DNA of 64,000 nt from Butyricicoccus sp. Marseille-Q5471 (GTDB lineage Bacteria > Bacillota > Clostridia > Oscillospirales > Butyricicoccaceae). Under the pieces are notes generated by a model. That model was not told where the DNA came from. It searched no databases and was given only the letters and a program-made list of their open reading frames with translations. A program made the translations under genes and the position numbers. How positions within the stretch are numbered: the stretch's first letter is position 1; each line of letters opens with the position of its first letter. This document shows, piece by piece, positions 46,101 to 50,922 of this stretch. The stretch covers positions 1-64,000 of the forward strand of contig NZ_CATNVC010000004.1 in assembly GCF_951230135.1 (NCBI RefSeq), written 5' to 3'.

Positions 46101-46402
46101 TCATCGTCATACGTATAATACACAACATCCTCCGAGCTAACACCTAACTCATCGATTTGTGTATCGCCTACGCTTGCATAAGAATAGGCATATCCATCGA
46201 TCTTTGGTGCGTAATTCGATGCCGCCTGCTTCCTATTTTTAATACTAGTGCTAGTGGATGAGCCAGGAATCACTGTGTTTCCATACATACACTGAATGGA
46301 TACCACTTTCTCCGTGCTAGGCGCCGCAAGCGCCTCCATCGGCATCATGCTTGCGGTCATAATAATCGTCAGCACGAGTGCCAGAAACCGTTTCAGTTTC
46401 AT
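37139..46402 (-). CDS. Giant SLH-anchored surface protein (3087 aa) with von Willebrand A domain and InlB/MucBP-type repeats
   Basis: The ATG at 46402 follows AAAGGAGGG. A signal peptide is clear (MKLKRFLALVLTIIM, cleavage near EALA). A vWA domain spans about residues 259-480 with the metal site DTSGS at 267-271 and the FLTDGEPNYDNY segment. Then come many InlB/Flg_new-type repeats (GYTFLGWKL, NYNFAGWKDQ), MucBP-like repeats (SYTVQYYLND), and DUF11-like modules (KSLTKVQNLTEGNW, NTGDKALDGFKLTDAM). The C terminus has three SLH repeats (GYPDGNVRPNANIDRQE, GYKDGTFRPNAPITRAE, GYPDGTFRPDAYITRAE) and a short tail. It should be an exported adhesin that binds metal through the vWA domain. A near-tandem 1.28-kb duplication lies within it. 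It is probably co-transcribed with the small acidic secreted protein upstream. Confidence 0.87.
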   Translation of the reverse strand: MKLKRFLALVLTIIMTASMMPMEALAAPSTEKVVSIQCMYGNTVIPGSSTSTSIKNRKQAASNYAPKIDGYAYSYASVGDTQIDELGVSSEDVVYYTYDDDDEGEWLGDNQVTYHYTAASRDLSVSHEAGDGTVLLAAANTSIPTDGTLLNGLKGRFTTANKMPYTLSKIVLTGGGSSVEITGDAVTTAKVKSVGTAIQYSLNGTSGWIGTVTAAKFVYTATEYNAPTATKSADWNNKEDGTATITFDVTGGTKLEKAPVDVVLVMDTSGSMAWSRAYPYYGYGPCTNPAHWDEGHFYEKDHHFVTSNGGKTYTNNASASYGCTNRMDSAKAAAATLLVTLDDADNNIAAVDFAGSATSYGWYSGNQYTTLVNTINSNFTAGGGTDYSEGLTNAKSLLETSSIKNNGHDKYVVFLTDGEPNYDNYDTVAASVKGLATVYAIGLSMSSGTDYVKKVATDEAHFQNVKLASDLNNIFNAIGGQISANVSVSDVINTADWELVLDNGEAASGTTYDATQGTVTVSGGNIAWAVGELAEGATAQLTINVKLKAEKMLQSYTGNTNTSANLSYKDASGAPQETTLTCGDLTRPVTPKHTLNYNANAGGKTVAGTVPSSVQVSEGESHTLTMPNPTLTVPEDSAYRYTFLGWSETQTTFGEGTSANVTASVTMGNVDKTVYGVWSKTAKTTTVTVNYLSNKDKTTVIHDAIQVSGVTIGSSFGVSQLKDTEKLTTIVYGGREYRYNSASKDITVAASGNEITLYYDPVYAVTFKPGEGVIAGADADGNKTFNQVDGSAFPTAPTASKTSTENGVRYVFEGWYDGQTKVTSFPATVTADKTYTAHYTKQYQVTVNVTGGTVNQKATDSAWVNAGADSNAFTLAATAPNVLKSAMLTGNVDKKNDVEDGSFTFNTVTAPLVLTVVYAPKYAVIYNLDGGSTTGDTTQKSYFAGETVTVVTPDPSKENYNFAGWKDQDNAAVSATFTMPAKNVTLTAQWTLQNRTVTFDPKDGTMTGTAAPAEVSGKIWVYTQAYGSKFEQSPVAQRDGYTFLGWKLQGSNNAPAKTITINSLKTSVTYEAVYAENKTITVNYYEQGTDGTYALRQNGTSTIDSYVGKALTIGAAGDVKTAISDATVLNAAEVYAAAAASTTKPTTGKIGEGSYTVGTAPITTSVINVYFPRKQAKVTIIDEYRNSNGDKVDGLGGQRGTAVTYYVGQPITEIAKLASIESGYTFSGVTAKPTGFAIKDDKVTGTMGTADVTVTYVYTPDGGQTKSYTVKYFINGTEDKALEYKSSVQLLETLSATAVTDKKPTVDSAVETAWAVDKITRDTAGNNLVSGDSHTFTTAQTNLADGTVFNVYYVSKHSVAASIAAPNASNGTATVAQSTVNHNGATTATITPSYGYKVKSYTVNGVTGNVQPGTDGTLTVELKNITTNTAVIATLEKNADHWYKVVYHANDKTTGEQTAATVDILKTKAHTVNDGIAFTAENGFAADVTFAQSNYSFNGWALDADGKMPAPATVQPDAGASVLNLYAKWTATVNYTVEGGTFDANQTGYTATATGLSKIYTNPKTDGSVTLPTGKPDSTHTGDGKWDKDAAAVKNGDSYKLTFAARHTLIIKDQYGAETATERSKDENVTAGAPVTATPLTELRKGYKYGSVTIEPTTGTGLADNNGTVSGNLLTNATITYHYVADEAQTKSYTVQYYLNDSKQETLGYESSKVQWLQPLTATSVLDKKSGLTMADSTGFAFDKIMLGEDELTATLSDGNYTFAAQTLNDGDVIKVYYVSQHSVTASIKDNEQNKLGTTAVTNATVNYNGSSSVTVTPAPGYKVTGYTVNGTQGTEQPAADGKLTVSLSNIQKNTAVIATVVKDDAQWYKVVYHANDVATGEQTATTVDILKTAAHTVNTTTAFLAANGFAADVTFAQSNYKFNGWASDVEGKNTVSATVKPTGNESVIDLYAKWTATVNYTVDGGTFDANQAGYTATETGLSKTYTNPKADGNVTLPTGKPDSTHTGNGTWDKAAAAVKDGDSYKLTFAARNPVAVIFDATAKGTITGTTGTTVSYAGYEGWTVQQILANHSVTAAPGVTNVDANAWYFTGDWMNGTTAFAMDTVVNSSITYVAQYAPVVTFDPNGGTSGTHTALWRENTDKGAFNQPAAPTKDGFAFAGWYVVENGSVGNQFTFTDGKATTDKPLTLKALYHKITVEKSLTKVQNLTEGNWTDKTELKASAGDKLVYTIKVTNAGDLALTDLKLTDALTTGSTALTGVTVYDGATAVTDSTRFDLAVAGEKTFTAEYVVKATDAGKALVNTATVSDGKIEGKDETDPFTPDYTPNFTVDKTATIERSGSHTTLRAGDTVHYTVTVVNTGDKALDGFKLTDAMVIGGINHNLSQMSNLKIKIGNADAAAATVGADNALVFDLPVGTTAIVTYDYTVAVADAGKKISNTAVGVAEGKEKQDNTETDVVEAKVPVQLYFQTETVNGSETAYEADNGVTIVEKYVGDTLTKAEIEGYIAAKKPALAAGINESGSTFHLPSADKWADATVIPATYTVQASNNKMLVRYPLHRFTVTYKPGDHGTLDLGEGAKGTKENGSIVFTNIPYGAKLSEWFGETLNGKLLVQKNPSEGYVFNGFDKELADTVTANQELTAQWRSDKFKYSVEIYTMNQNGTNQKLVDTRSDLYLKVNETEPQFTATLPLDAAVLLTEEQTAGKITQGYKFLRYVQGEAVADEPQAMSVITDSKHDFTLTKDNEVIRVYYVPFDLAVWHQRSGYDAQFDAAQSIATLTESATASMNTGFFGISRIRYLSTDVSMNGGENVNGQQQVVEVPVNEGSYKITFNYNRRSSGGGDPTIPENEIPLDPGLNKDDHFAYVIGYPDGNVRPNANIDRQEVATIFFRLLTDESRIKAWSSVNTFKDVTSALWSNNAVSTMSSAGILNGYKDGTFRPNAPITRAEFAAIAARFDSSLYVGDNMFSDISGHWAADYINRAAQKGWISGYPDGTFRPDAYITRAEAMTLVNNVLDRRVKAEGMLKDMTVWPDNPTTAWHYAAVQEATNSHDYDRATPTEYEKWTEITPARDWSQLETQWATAAAAYDA
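40308..42865 (-). repeat. Two-copy tandem repeat of about 1278 bp inside the 3087-aa gene
   Basis: Matching landmarks recur with a period of 1275-1278 bp. The codons for FAARH/FAARN lie at 41586 and 40308, YKVVYHAND near 42069 and 40791, and KSYTVKY/KSYTVQY near 42593 and 41318. Both copies keep blocks such as GFAADVTFAQSNY, FNGWA, TLPTGKPDSTHTG and ATVNYTV. The MucBP-like parts have drifted more, so the duplication is not very recent. Confidence 0.8.
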
Positions 46403-46426
46403 ATTTTTTACCCTCCTTTGAATGGT

Positions 46427-46464
46427 GCTAGAACCGAGCAGTCCTAAAGCTGCCCGGTTCTAGC
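46427..46464 (-). other. Long hairpin just upstream of the 3087-aa gene's ribosome-binding site
   Basis: A 15-position stem with one mismatch: GCTAGAACCG plus GCAG pairs with CTGC plus CGGTTCTAGC, around an 8-nt loop. On the minus strand it is followed by ACCATTCAAAGGAGGG with no T-run, so it is not a canonical terminator. It may stabilise or mark a processing site between the small secreted protein and the giant gene. Confidence 0.6.
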
Positions 46465-46489
46465 GAATATATTACTGTTTATTTCTATC

Positions 46490-47119
46490 TCAAACGATAA
46501 CCCAGCCGTCCGCCAGCTCATAATTCAGCACAATCTCGTTCATGCCTTCCGCAACGGTAACCGCAGTTGCATCACCGGTAAACGTGATGCCGCCGATGTC
46601 CGTCCAGACATACTTGCTCAGGTCAAGCGTATCCCCTACGTTCAACTCAACCTCCTGCGTTTCCTCGTAAGCCATCTCGCCGGCCGTGTTGTATACCACG
46701 CCGCGGATTGTAATGGTCTGCGCTACGGGAGCGAGCGGAATCTGCTCATCAATGATTTCAACAACCGGTGCCTCTTCTGCCGGCAGCTCTTCCTCAGGAG
46801 CTTCGACTGCCGGAGGCTCGGCTACCGGGGTATCAACCACCGGAGCATCCTCGTCAGGCGTCTCTACCGGGGCTTCCACAACCGGAGCCTCCACCTCAGG
46901 AAGCTCTTCTACAGGAGCCTCAACCGCAGGAATCTCCTCTTCGGGAACAATGACTCCGTTTTCGTCCACCAACATCTCATCCAGCAAAGCATCTTCCTGT
47001 GCGATAATTGTGGGTGTGATAGGCAGAAGTCCCTCTTGCGCGGCTGTATTTGCCGCAAATGCCGTGGTTGTCATGGTGCACATCATTGCAGTCGCCAAAA
47101 TGATAACAGCCTTTTTCAT
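46490..47119 (-). CDS. Small secreted acidic protein with EAPV-type repeats
   Basis: 209 aa. The signal peptide MKKAVIILATAMMCTMTTTAFAA is clear. Residues ~50-135 are a Pro/Glu/Val-rich region built from repeated EAPVxE units. The C-terminal ~75 residues form a small beta-rich domain (TITIRGVVYNTAGE, VELNVGDTLDLSKYVW, GMNEIVLNYEL). There is no SLH domain or sortase motif, so it is probably released or bound to a partner. The gene is 87 nt upstream of the 3087-aa protein and in the same direction, which suggests an accessory subunit or processing partner. No family was recognised. Confidence 0.75.
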   Translation of the reverse strand: MKKAVIILATAMMCTMTTTAFAANTAAQEGLLPITPTIIAQEDALLDEMLVDENGVIVPEEEIPAVEAPVEELPEVEAPVVEAPVETPDEDAPVVDTPVAEPPAVEAPEEELPAEEAPVVEIIDEQIPLAPVAQTITIRGVVYNTAGEMAYEETQEVELNVGDTLDLSKYVWTDIGGITFTGDATAVTVAEGMNEIVLNYELADGWVIV

Positions 47120-47442
47120 AAGAACCTTCTCCTTTGCAAATCATCTGTAAATGGATCGCACCGGCGATTGCCGCTGCGGTTAAATTCTCTCTTATCGATG
47201 ATTTGAGTATACAGGAGTACGGTTACATCTTGGTCACATATCAGGGAATTATGGAAATTTACGTTTCTTCATATAAATCCAATTCAGGTTTCCCTTGTTT
47301 AGTATACTTTCTTCGGGGATGAAAGGCCGTAATGCACCAATATCCATTTTATTTCAAATGAAAATTTTTTATTCGCGTGTTTTGTCCCGTCAGGCTGCTG
47401 TCAATCGCCCGTCCTGCGAAGTATTCTTTTGCAACCCTGCGC
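47120..47442. other. Right end of the element: noncoding upstream region
   Basis: There is no convincing gene in these 323 bases. On the minus strand two TATACT boxes are seen (47206-47211 and around 47302-47307) without a good -35 at normal spacing. Either could drive the small secreted protein. The last 24 bases (47419-47442) are the left arm of the attP-type inverted repeat. An in-frame ATG at 47377 could start a short chimeric frame that enters the asnB 3' part. Confidence 0.5.
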
Positions 47443-47470
47443 GACCGCAAGGACCGCATGAGCATGTACT
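47419..47470. other. attR: right attachment site (element / asnB junction)
   Basis: The core GA at 47443-47444 is the first two bases of the GAC codon of DRKDRM. On the left, 47419-47442 is the second arm of the inverted repeat (AAGTATTCTTTTGCAACCCT and four more bases); on the right asnB resumes. Joined to 3890-3913, the arms are symmetric about the GA. The asnB side shows only weak dyad symmetry, as expected of an attB. Confidence 0.8.
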
Positions 47471-47877
47471 CCGGACTCGAGGTACGTGTGCCCTTCTGCG
47501 ACCACCGCATCGTCGAATACGCCTACAACATGCCTTGGGACATGAAGGCACTGCAGGGACGCGAAAAAGGCATCGTCCGCCGCGCGTTTGAACGCGAACT
47601 GCCCGAGGAAATTGTTTACCGCAAGAAGAGTCCCTATCCGAAGACCTTCCATCCTGAGTACACCGAACTGTGTGCTTCCTATGTACGGCAGATTTTTGCC
47701 GACGATCGCTCAATTGCCGCAACGCTGTTTAACCACGACGCGGTCGGCGCACTCATGCAGGAGCCGGAAAGTCTGGCAGAGCCGTGGTACGGACAGCTGA
47801 TGCGCACACCGCAGATATTCGCTTACATCATTCAAATGGACCGCTGGTTCAAGCAATATAAGGTTCGTTTGGCCTAA
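47443..47877 (+). pseudogene. asnB: Asparagine synthetase, 3' part
   Basis: Codons 465-607 of asnB plus the stop: DRKDRMSMYSGLEVRVPFCD (start of the fragment), AYNMPWDMKALQGREKGIVR, RKKSPYPKTFHPEY and the usual C-terminal tryptophan/lysine end. The frame matches the 5' part exactly when the element is removed. Without the N-terminal glutaminase and the ATP loop it cannot act alone. An ATG at 47377 inside the element gives a 166-aa frame through this fragment, which might be translated but would not be a synthetase. Confidence 0.93.
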
Positions 47878-47885
47878 TACAACAA

Positions 47886-47909
47886 AAGACGGCGCTTTCG
47901 CACCGTCTT
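47886..47909. terminator. Hairpin after asnB
   Basis: AAGACGGCGC, a TTTC loop, then GCACCGTCTT, with one mismatch. It lies between the convergent asnB 3' part and the UPF0303-type gene. The T-tract on the minus side (CTTTTGTTG) is short. Confidence 0.55.
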
Positions 47910-47918
47910 GAGCGGAAG

Positions 47919-48383
47919 TTACTTCCAGTCTGCAAGCGTATTAATGATTAACTGATGATCGTCCAGATGGTCAGGCAGACCGGATACGCAAATCGAACCA
48001 ATCATCCCCGTACCGCGCAGGAGAATCGGAAAACCGCCGCCGCCTGCCGCGTAATCGTCTGCGTTCAGCTTGCGGCTTTCCAGCGTTTCGCCGCCGGTCT
48101 CGAGCCATGCGAGAAAATGCAGCGACGACATGCTCATCAATTCGACCGAATTGCGCTTGCGGCGGAGCCACAGCTCGTTGTCCGCAATCGTGCCTTCAGG
48201 GAAAAAGCGGAACACGACCAACCCGTTTATCGCGATCTCAACCGCGACCGGTGCGGGGTAAGCCTTCGCATTTTCAAGCAGCTTGAGGCCGAAATTCAGC
48301 GCATCCTCGCGCGTGAAATGGTCGAACTGGAATTTTTTCTCCTGCTCTGTGCACATTTCCAGCAATGTTCTCATATCATTCAT
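47919..48383 (-). CDS. UPF0303 / HbpS-like (GlcG-type) small protein
   Basis: 154 aa. The motifs FTREDALNFGLKLLENAK, PVAVEIAINGLVVFRFF, RKRNSVELMSMSSL and YAAGGGGFPILLRGTGMIGSI, with the end GLPDHLDDHQLIINTL, fit the UPF0303 family, sometimes annotated as heme-degrading domain proteins. There is no signal peptide, so it is cytoplasmic. The start at 48383 is the first of two close ATGs. It is divergent from the peptidoglycan-binding gene set, 73 bp away. The biochemical role is not established. Confidence 0.75.
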   Translation of the reverse strand: MNDMRTLLEMCTEQEKKFQFDHFTREDALNFGLKLLENAKAYPAPVAVEIAINGLVVFRFFPEGTIADNELWLRRKRNSVELMSMSSLHFLAWLETGGETLESRKLNADDYAAGGGGFPILLRGTGMIGSICVSGLPDHLDDHQLIINTLADWK

Positions 48384-48456
48384 TATGCAACCCGTCCCTT
48401 TCCTGTGTTGTTACCATTATAAAACAGTGGGCCATACTTTACAAGGAGGTTTTTGA

Positions 48457-48861
48457 TTGAAAGACGGTACTGGCATTCTGCGCGTGCAGGTTTCCACCGC
48501 GCTCGGCGCATATCCCGTCGAAGGCGCAGTCGTCACGGTATCGACCACCGCCGCCGATCCCAACGGGCCGACTCTGCTCTATACCGAGGTGACCGACAAA
48601 GGCGGCATGACGCCACCCATGGAGCTCGAAGCCCCACCGCGCAGCGAATCACTCACCCCCGGGGCGGTTCAGCCCTATGCACTCTATACCGTAGAGGTCG
48701 TCCATCCCAACTTTGTCCCGCAGGCGGCGCTCAATGTCGCCGCTTTTTCGGGTGTCTCCGCCGTGCTGCCGGTGCAGCTGACGCCGCTGCCCGAAAATGA
48801 GACAGTTGCGCCACCGCAGCTAAATGTAACCGTTGATCCACAAGTATTGTCAGAGGAGTGA
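48457..48861 (+). CDS. Carboxypeptidase-regulatory-like beta-sandwich protein, first gene of a peptidoglycan-binding set
   Basis: 134 aa with a TTG start at 48457, placed by AAGGAGG 7 nt before it. ILRVQVSTALGAYPVEGAVV, TEVTDKGGM and YTVEVVHPNFVP follow the pattern of a small beta-sandwich of the CarboxypepD_reg/CNA-B type. There is no signal peptide. It is followed directly by two genes with PG_binding_1 repeats. Such three-gene sets occur in spore-forming clostridia and may encode spore-coat or cortex-associated proteins made inside the mother cell (inference; the function is unknown). Confidence 0.7.
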   Translation: MKDGTGILRVQVSTALGAYPVEGAVVTVSTTAADPNGPTLLYTEVTDKGGMTPPMELEAPPRSESLTPGAVQPYALYTVEVVHPNFVPQAALNVAAFSGVSAVLPVQLTPLPENETVAPPQLNVTVDPQVLSEE

Positions 48862-48866
48862 GGCCA

Positions 48867-50288
48867 TTGGCGACAACCCCTGTAACGATTCCCGAAACCA
48901 TCACCGTCCACCTTGGCACACCCTCATCAAACGCACCGAATATCACTGTGCCCTTTGATGAGTACATCAAAAACGTCGCATCGAGCGAAATCTATCCCAC
49001 TTGGCCCGAGGAAGCCATCCGCGCCAACGTTTATGCGCAGGTATCCTACGCGCTCAACCGTGTGTTCACCGAATGGTACCGCTCGCAGGGATATGATTTT
49101 GACATCACCAATTCAACCCGATACGACCAGTCCTTCGTGCAAAACCGCGATATCTTTGAAAATATATCTACCATTGTAGACGATTTGTTCAACAACTACC
49201 TGACTCGCGGCGATGCGATTGAGCCGTTGTTCGCCCAATACTGCAACGGCACGACCGTCACCTGTCCGGGCGGGCTGTCCCAATGGGGCACTGTCCCGCT
49301 TGCCGAGCAGGGCATGACGGCTGAGGAAATCGTGCGCAGCTTTTATGGAAACGACATTAATTTCATCAAAAATGCGCCGGTTTCCCCCAATCTTGGCGGG
49401 TCGTGGCCGGGCGTCACCTACCGATTAGGGGATACCGGTGAAGAAGTGCGTACTATCCAAAACCGGCTCAACCGTATTTCCACCAATTATCCAAACATCC
49501 CGAAAATTTCACCGGTCAACGCGATTTATGACGCGGGCACCGAACGTGCTGTGCGTGCATTCCAGCAGCAGTTTAACCTGACGCCAGACGGCATTGTCGG
49601 CAAGGCAACCTGGTATCGCATCGCCTTTATCTACAATAACGTTAAACGGCTGAGCGAGCTCAACAGCGAAGGCCTTTTGCTGTCCGATGTATCGCGCCAG
49701 TATCCCGAAGAACTCAGCGAAGGGATGCAAGGCGTCTATATCCAGCTACTTCAGTATTTTCTGTCTATCGTTGGCGCGTACTATGACGAGCTGCCACGAC
49801 TCCCTGACATTGATGGGATATTTGGCCCACAGACACGTAACGCAGTAATTGCTTATCAAAAGATGATGGGTCTCCCACAAACCGGTGTTGTTGATCAGGA
49901 AACTTGGAATGCACTGGTTTCTACATATCAGGCTGTTGTCCGTGTTCGCCCGATTGAAGAATGGCTGCCCGGCACGGCTGGATTCCCCAATATTTTCCTG
50001 GTCGAGGGCATGAGCGGCGAAGAGGTGCGACGTGCGCAGGAACTAATTAACATAATTGCGCGCGGGTATCCGGCAGTTGGCACCGTAACAGTTGATGGTG
50101 CTTTTGGGCCCGCAACCCGCGCTTCTGTTATTGCGATTCAAAAGCAGCTTGGGCTGCCCGAAACCGGCGCAATAGGCCCATTGACATGGGAAGGGATGAA
50201 TGATCTTGCTGAAAGTATACTCGGCGGCAGCGTGACCGCCGAGGGACAGCACCCCGGATATCCCGTTGGAGAGGAGGACAATGCCTGA
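48867..50288 (+). CDS. Protein with three PG_binding_1 repeats
   Basis: 473 aa from TTG 48867 (MATTPVTIPETITV); GAGGAG is better spaced for it than for a GTG at 48858, which overlaps the previous stop. After an N-terminal domain of about 180 aa (FDEYIKNVASSEIYPTWPEE, YALNRVFTEWYRSQGYDFD) come three peptidoglycan-binding repeats: GDTGEEVRTIQNRLN...GTERAVRAFQQQF, LPDIDGIFGPQTRNAVIAYQ and TVDGAFGPATRASVIAIQKQ. No secretion signal is seen. Its position between two related genes, with overlap of the next start, indicates an operon. A spore-structural role is plausible; a cortex-lytic activity is not supported because no hydrolase domain is present. Confidence 0.8.
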   Translation: MATTPVTIPETITVHLGTPSSNAPNITVPFDEYIKNVASSEIYPTWPEEAIRANVYAQVSYALNRVFTEWYRSQGYDFDITNSTRYDQSFVQNRDIFENISTIVDDLFNNYLTRGDAIEPLFAQYCNGTTVTCPGGLSQWGTVPLAEQGMTAEEIVRSFYGNDINFIKNAPVSPNLGGSWPGVTYRLGDTGEEVRTIQNRLNRISTNYPNIPKISPVNAIYDAGTERAVRAFQQQFNLTPDGIVGKATWYRIAFIYNNVKRLSELNSEGLLLSDVSRQYPEELSEGMQGVYIQLLQYFLSIVGAYYDELPRLPDIDGIFGPQTRNAVIAYQKMMGLPQTGVVDQETWNALVSTYQAVVRVRPIEEWLPGTAGFPNIFLVEGMSGEEVRRAQELINIIARGYPAVGTVTVDGAFGPATRASVIAIQKQLGLPETGAIGPLTWEGMNDLAESILGGSVTAEGQHPGYPVGEEDNA

Positions 50289-50839
50289 TGTATTCAGAGC
50301 AGCAAAAGCGCGACCACGTGTATGATTTACAACGTTTTCTGCGGCGCATTCAGCGCGAAGAGAACCATCCCAATCCGCTTGCGCCGGACGGCATTTACGG
50401 TCCGGAAACCGAGCAGGCAGTGCGAGAGTTTCAGCTTCAGCATGGCCTGCCGCCGCGCGGCACGGCCGACTATCACACCTGGACGCTGATTTACGAGCAT
50501 TTTGTGCCCCTCTCCACCAGCGATACCCTGCCGCAGGCGGCACTGTTCTTTCCGCCAGCCAAGGGCACTGTGCTGTCCCCCGGCGCAAAGGGAAACTCTG
50601 TCGCCGTATTGCAGATGATGCTCAATACCGTTGCAACGCACTTTGCCAACATGCCGCAGGTGCCGGTCACCGGTCTCTATGATGAAGAAACCTCCATGGC
50701 CATCGTAGACCTGCAAAACAAATTCCGTATTGCGCCGACCGGCTTGACCGACCGCACAACCTGGGATCTGCTGACCCAGCTGCACAATGCCTATTACGAG
50801 CGTCCGCCGCTCTCATGGATCATCGCCGAGCAAGACTAA
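50288..50839 (+). CDS. Protein with two PG_binding_1 repeats
   Basis: 183 aa. The ATG at 50288 overlaps the last base of the previous stop, so translation is coupled. Two repeats: VYDLQRFLRRIQREENHPNP...DGIYGPETEQAVREFQ, then GNSVAVLQMMLNTVATHFAN...GLYDEETSMAIVDLQNKF. There is no signal peptide or catalytic domain. It is the third gene of the set and is followed by a terminator. Confidence 0.8.
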   Translation: MYSEQQKRDHVYDLQRFLRRIQREENHPNPLAPDGIYGPETEQAVREFQLQHGLPPRGTADYHTWTLIYEHFVPLSTSDTLPQAALFFPPAKGTVLSPGAKGNSVAVLQMMLNTVATHFANMPQVPVTGLYDEETSMAIVDLQNKFRIAPTGLTDRTTWDLLTQLHNAYYERPPLSWIIAEQD

Positions 50840-50885
50840 ACCGCATGCCCGTCCGACAAGGACGGGTATGTGCGAACGAAAAAAA

Positions 50886-50913
50886 AGACGTGCCTTAAGG
50901 CACGTCTCTTTTC
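50886..50913. terminator. Bidirectional terminator between the convergent peptidoglycan-binding and foldase genes
   Basis: AGACGTGCC, a TTAA loop, then GGCACGTCT followed by CTTTTCTTT on the plus strand; a run of A on the other side serves as a T-run for the minus strand. Confidence 0.8.
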
Positions 50914-50922
50914 TTTATGGTT

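Larger units (their letters stand above)
3888..47444. mobile_element. 43.6-kb integrated element interrupting asnB, carrying a surface-protein island and a large serine recombinase
   Basis: Deleting 43,555 bp between the two GA cores joins the asnB halves in frame into 608 codons with no stop and a conserved motif at the join. The element ends combine into an attP-like dyad. Inside are a 521-aa large serine recombinase, four SLH-anchored secreted proteins, regulators, and a UbiB-like/phasin-like pair. No capsid, terminase, relaxase, type IV secretion or replication gene is seen, so it is not a recognisable prophage or conjugative element. The recombinase is 12.5 kb from the right end and 29.5 kb from the left, while such genes usually sit beside an att site. 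Later cargo gain, or mobilisation by another recombinase, therefore remains possible. Confidence 0.83.

Noticed and set aside
3888-47444. Element as a prophage or conjugative transposon
   Set aside because: No terminase, capsid, portal, relaxase, coupling protein, type IV secretion or replication gene could be recognised.
2496-47877. Inversion or simple rearrangement as the cause of the split asnB
   Set aside because: Both parts are on the same strand and in compatible frame, and the ends form an attP-type repeat. Insertion explains this better than inversion.
48433-48441. CATACTTTA as a sigma-K/sigma-E -10 for the peptidoglycan-binding set
   Set aside because: The start of transcription would fall inside the ribosome-binding site at 48443-48450.
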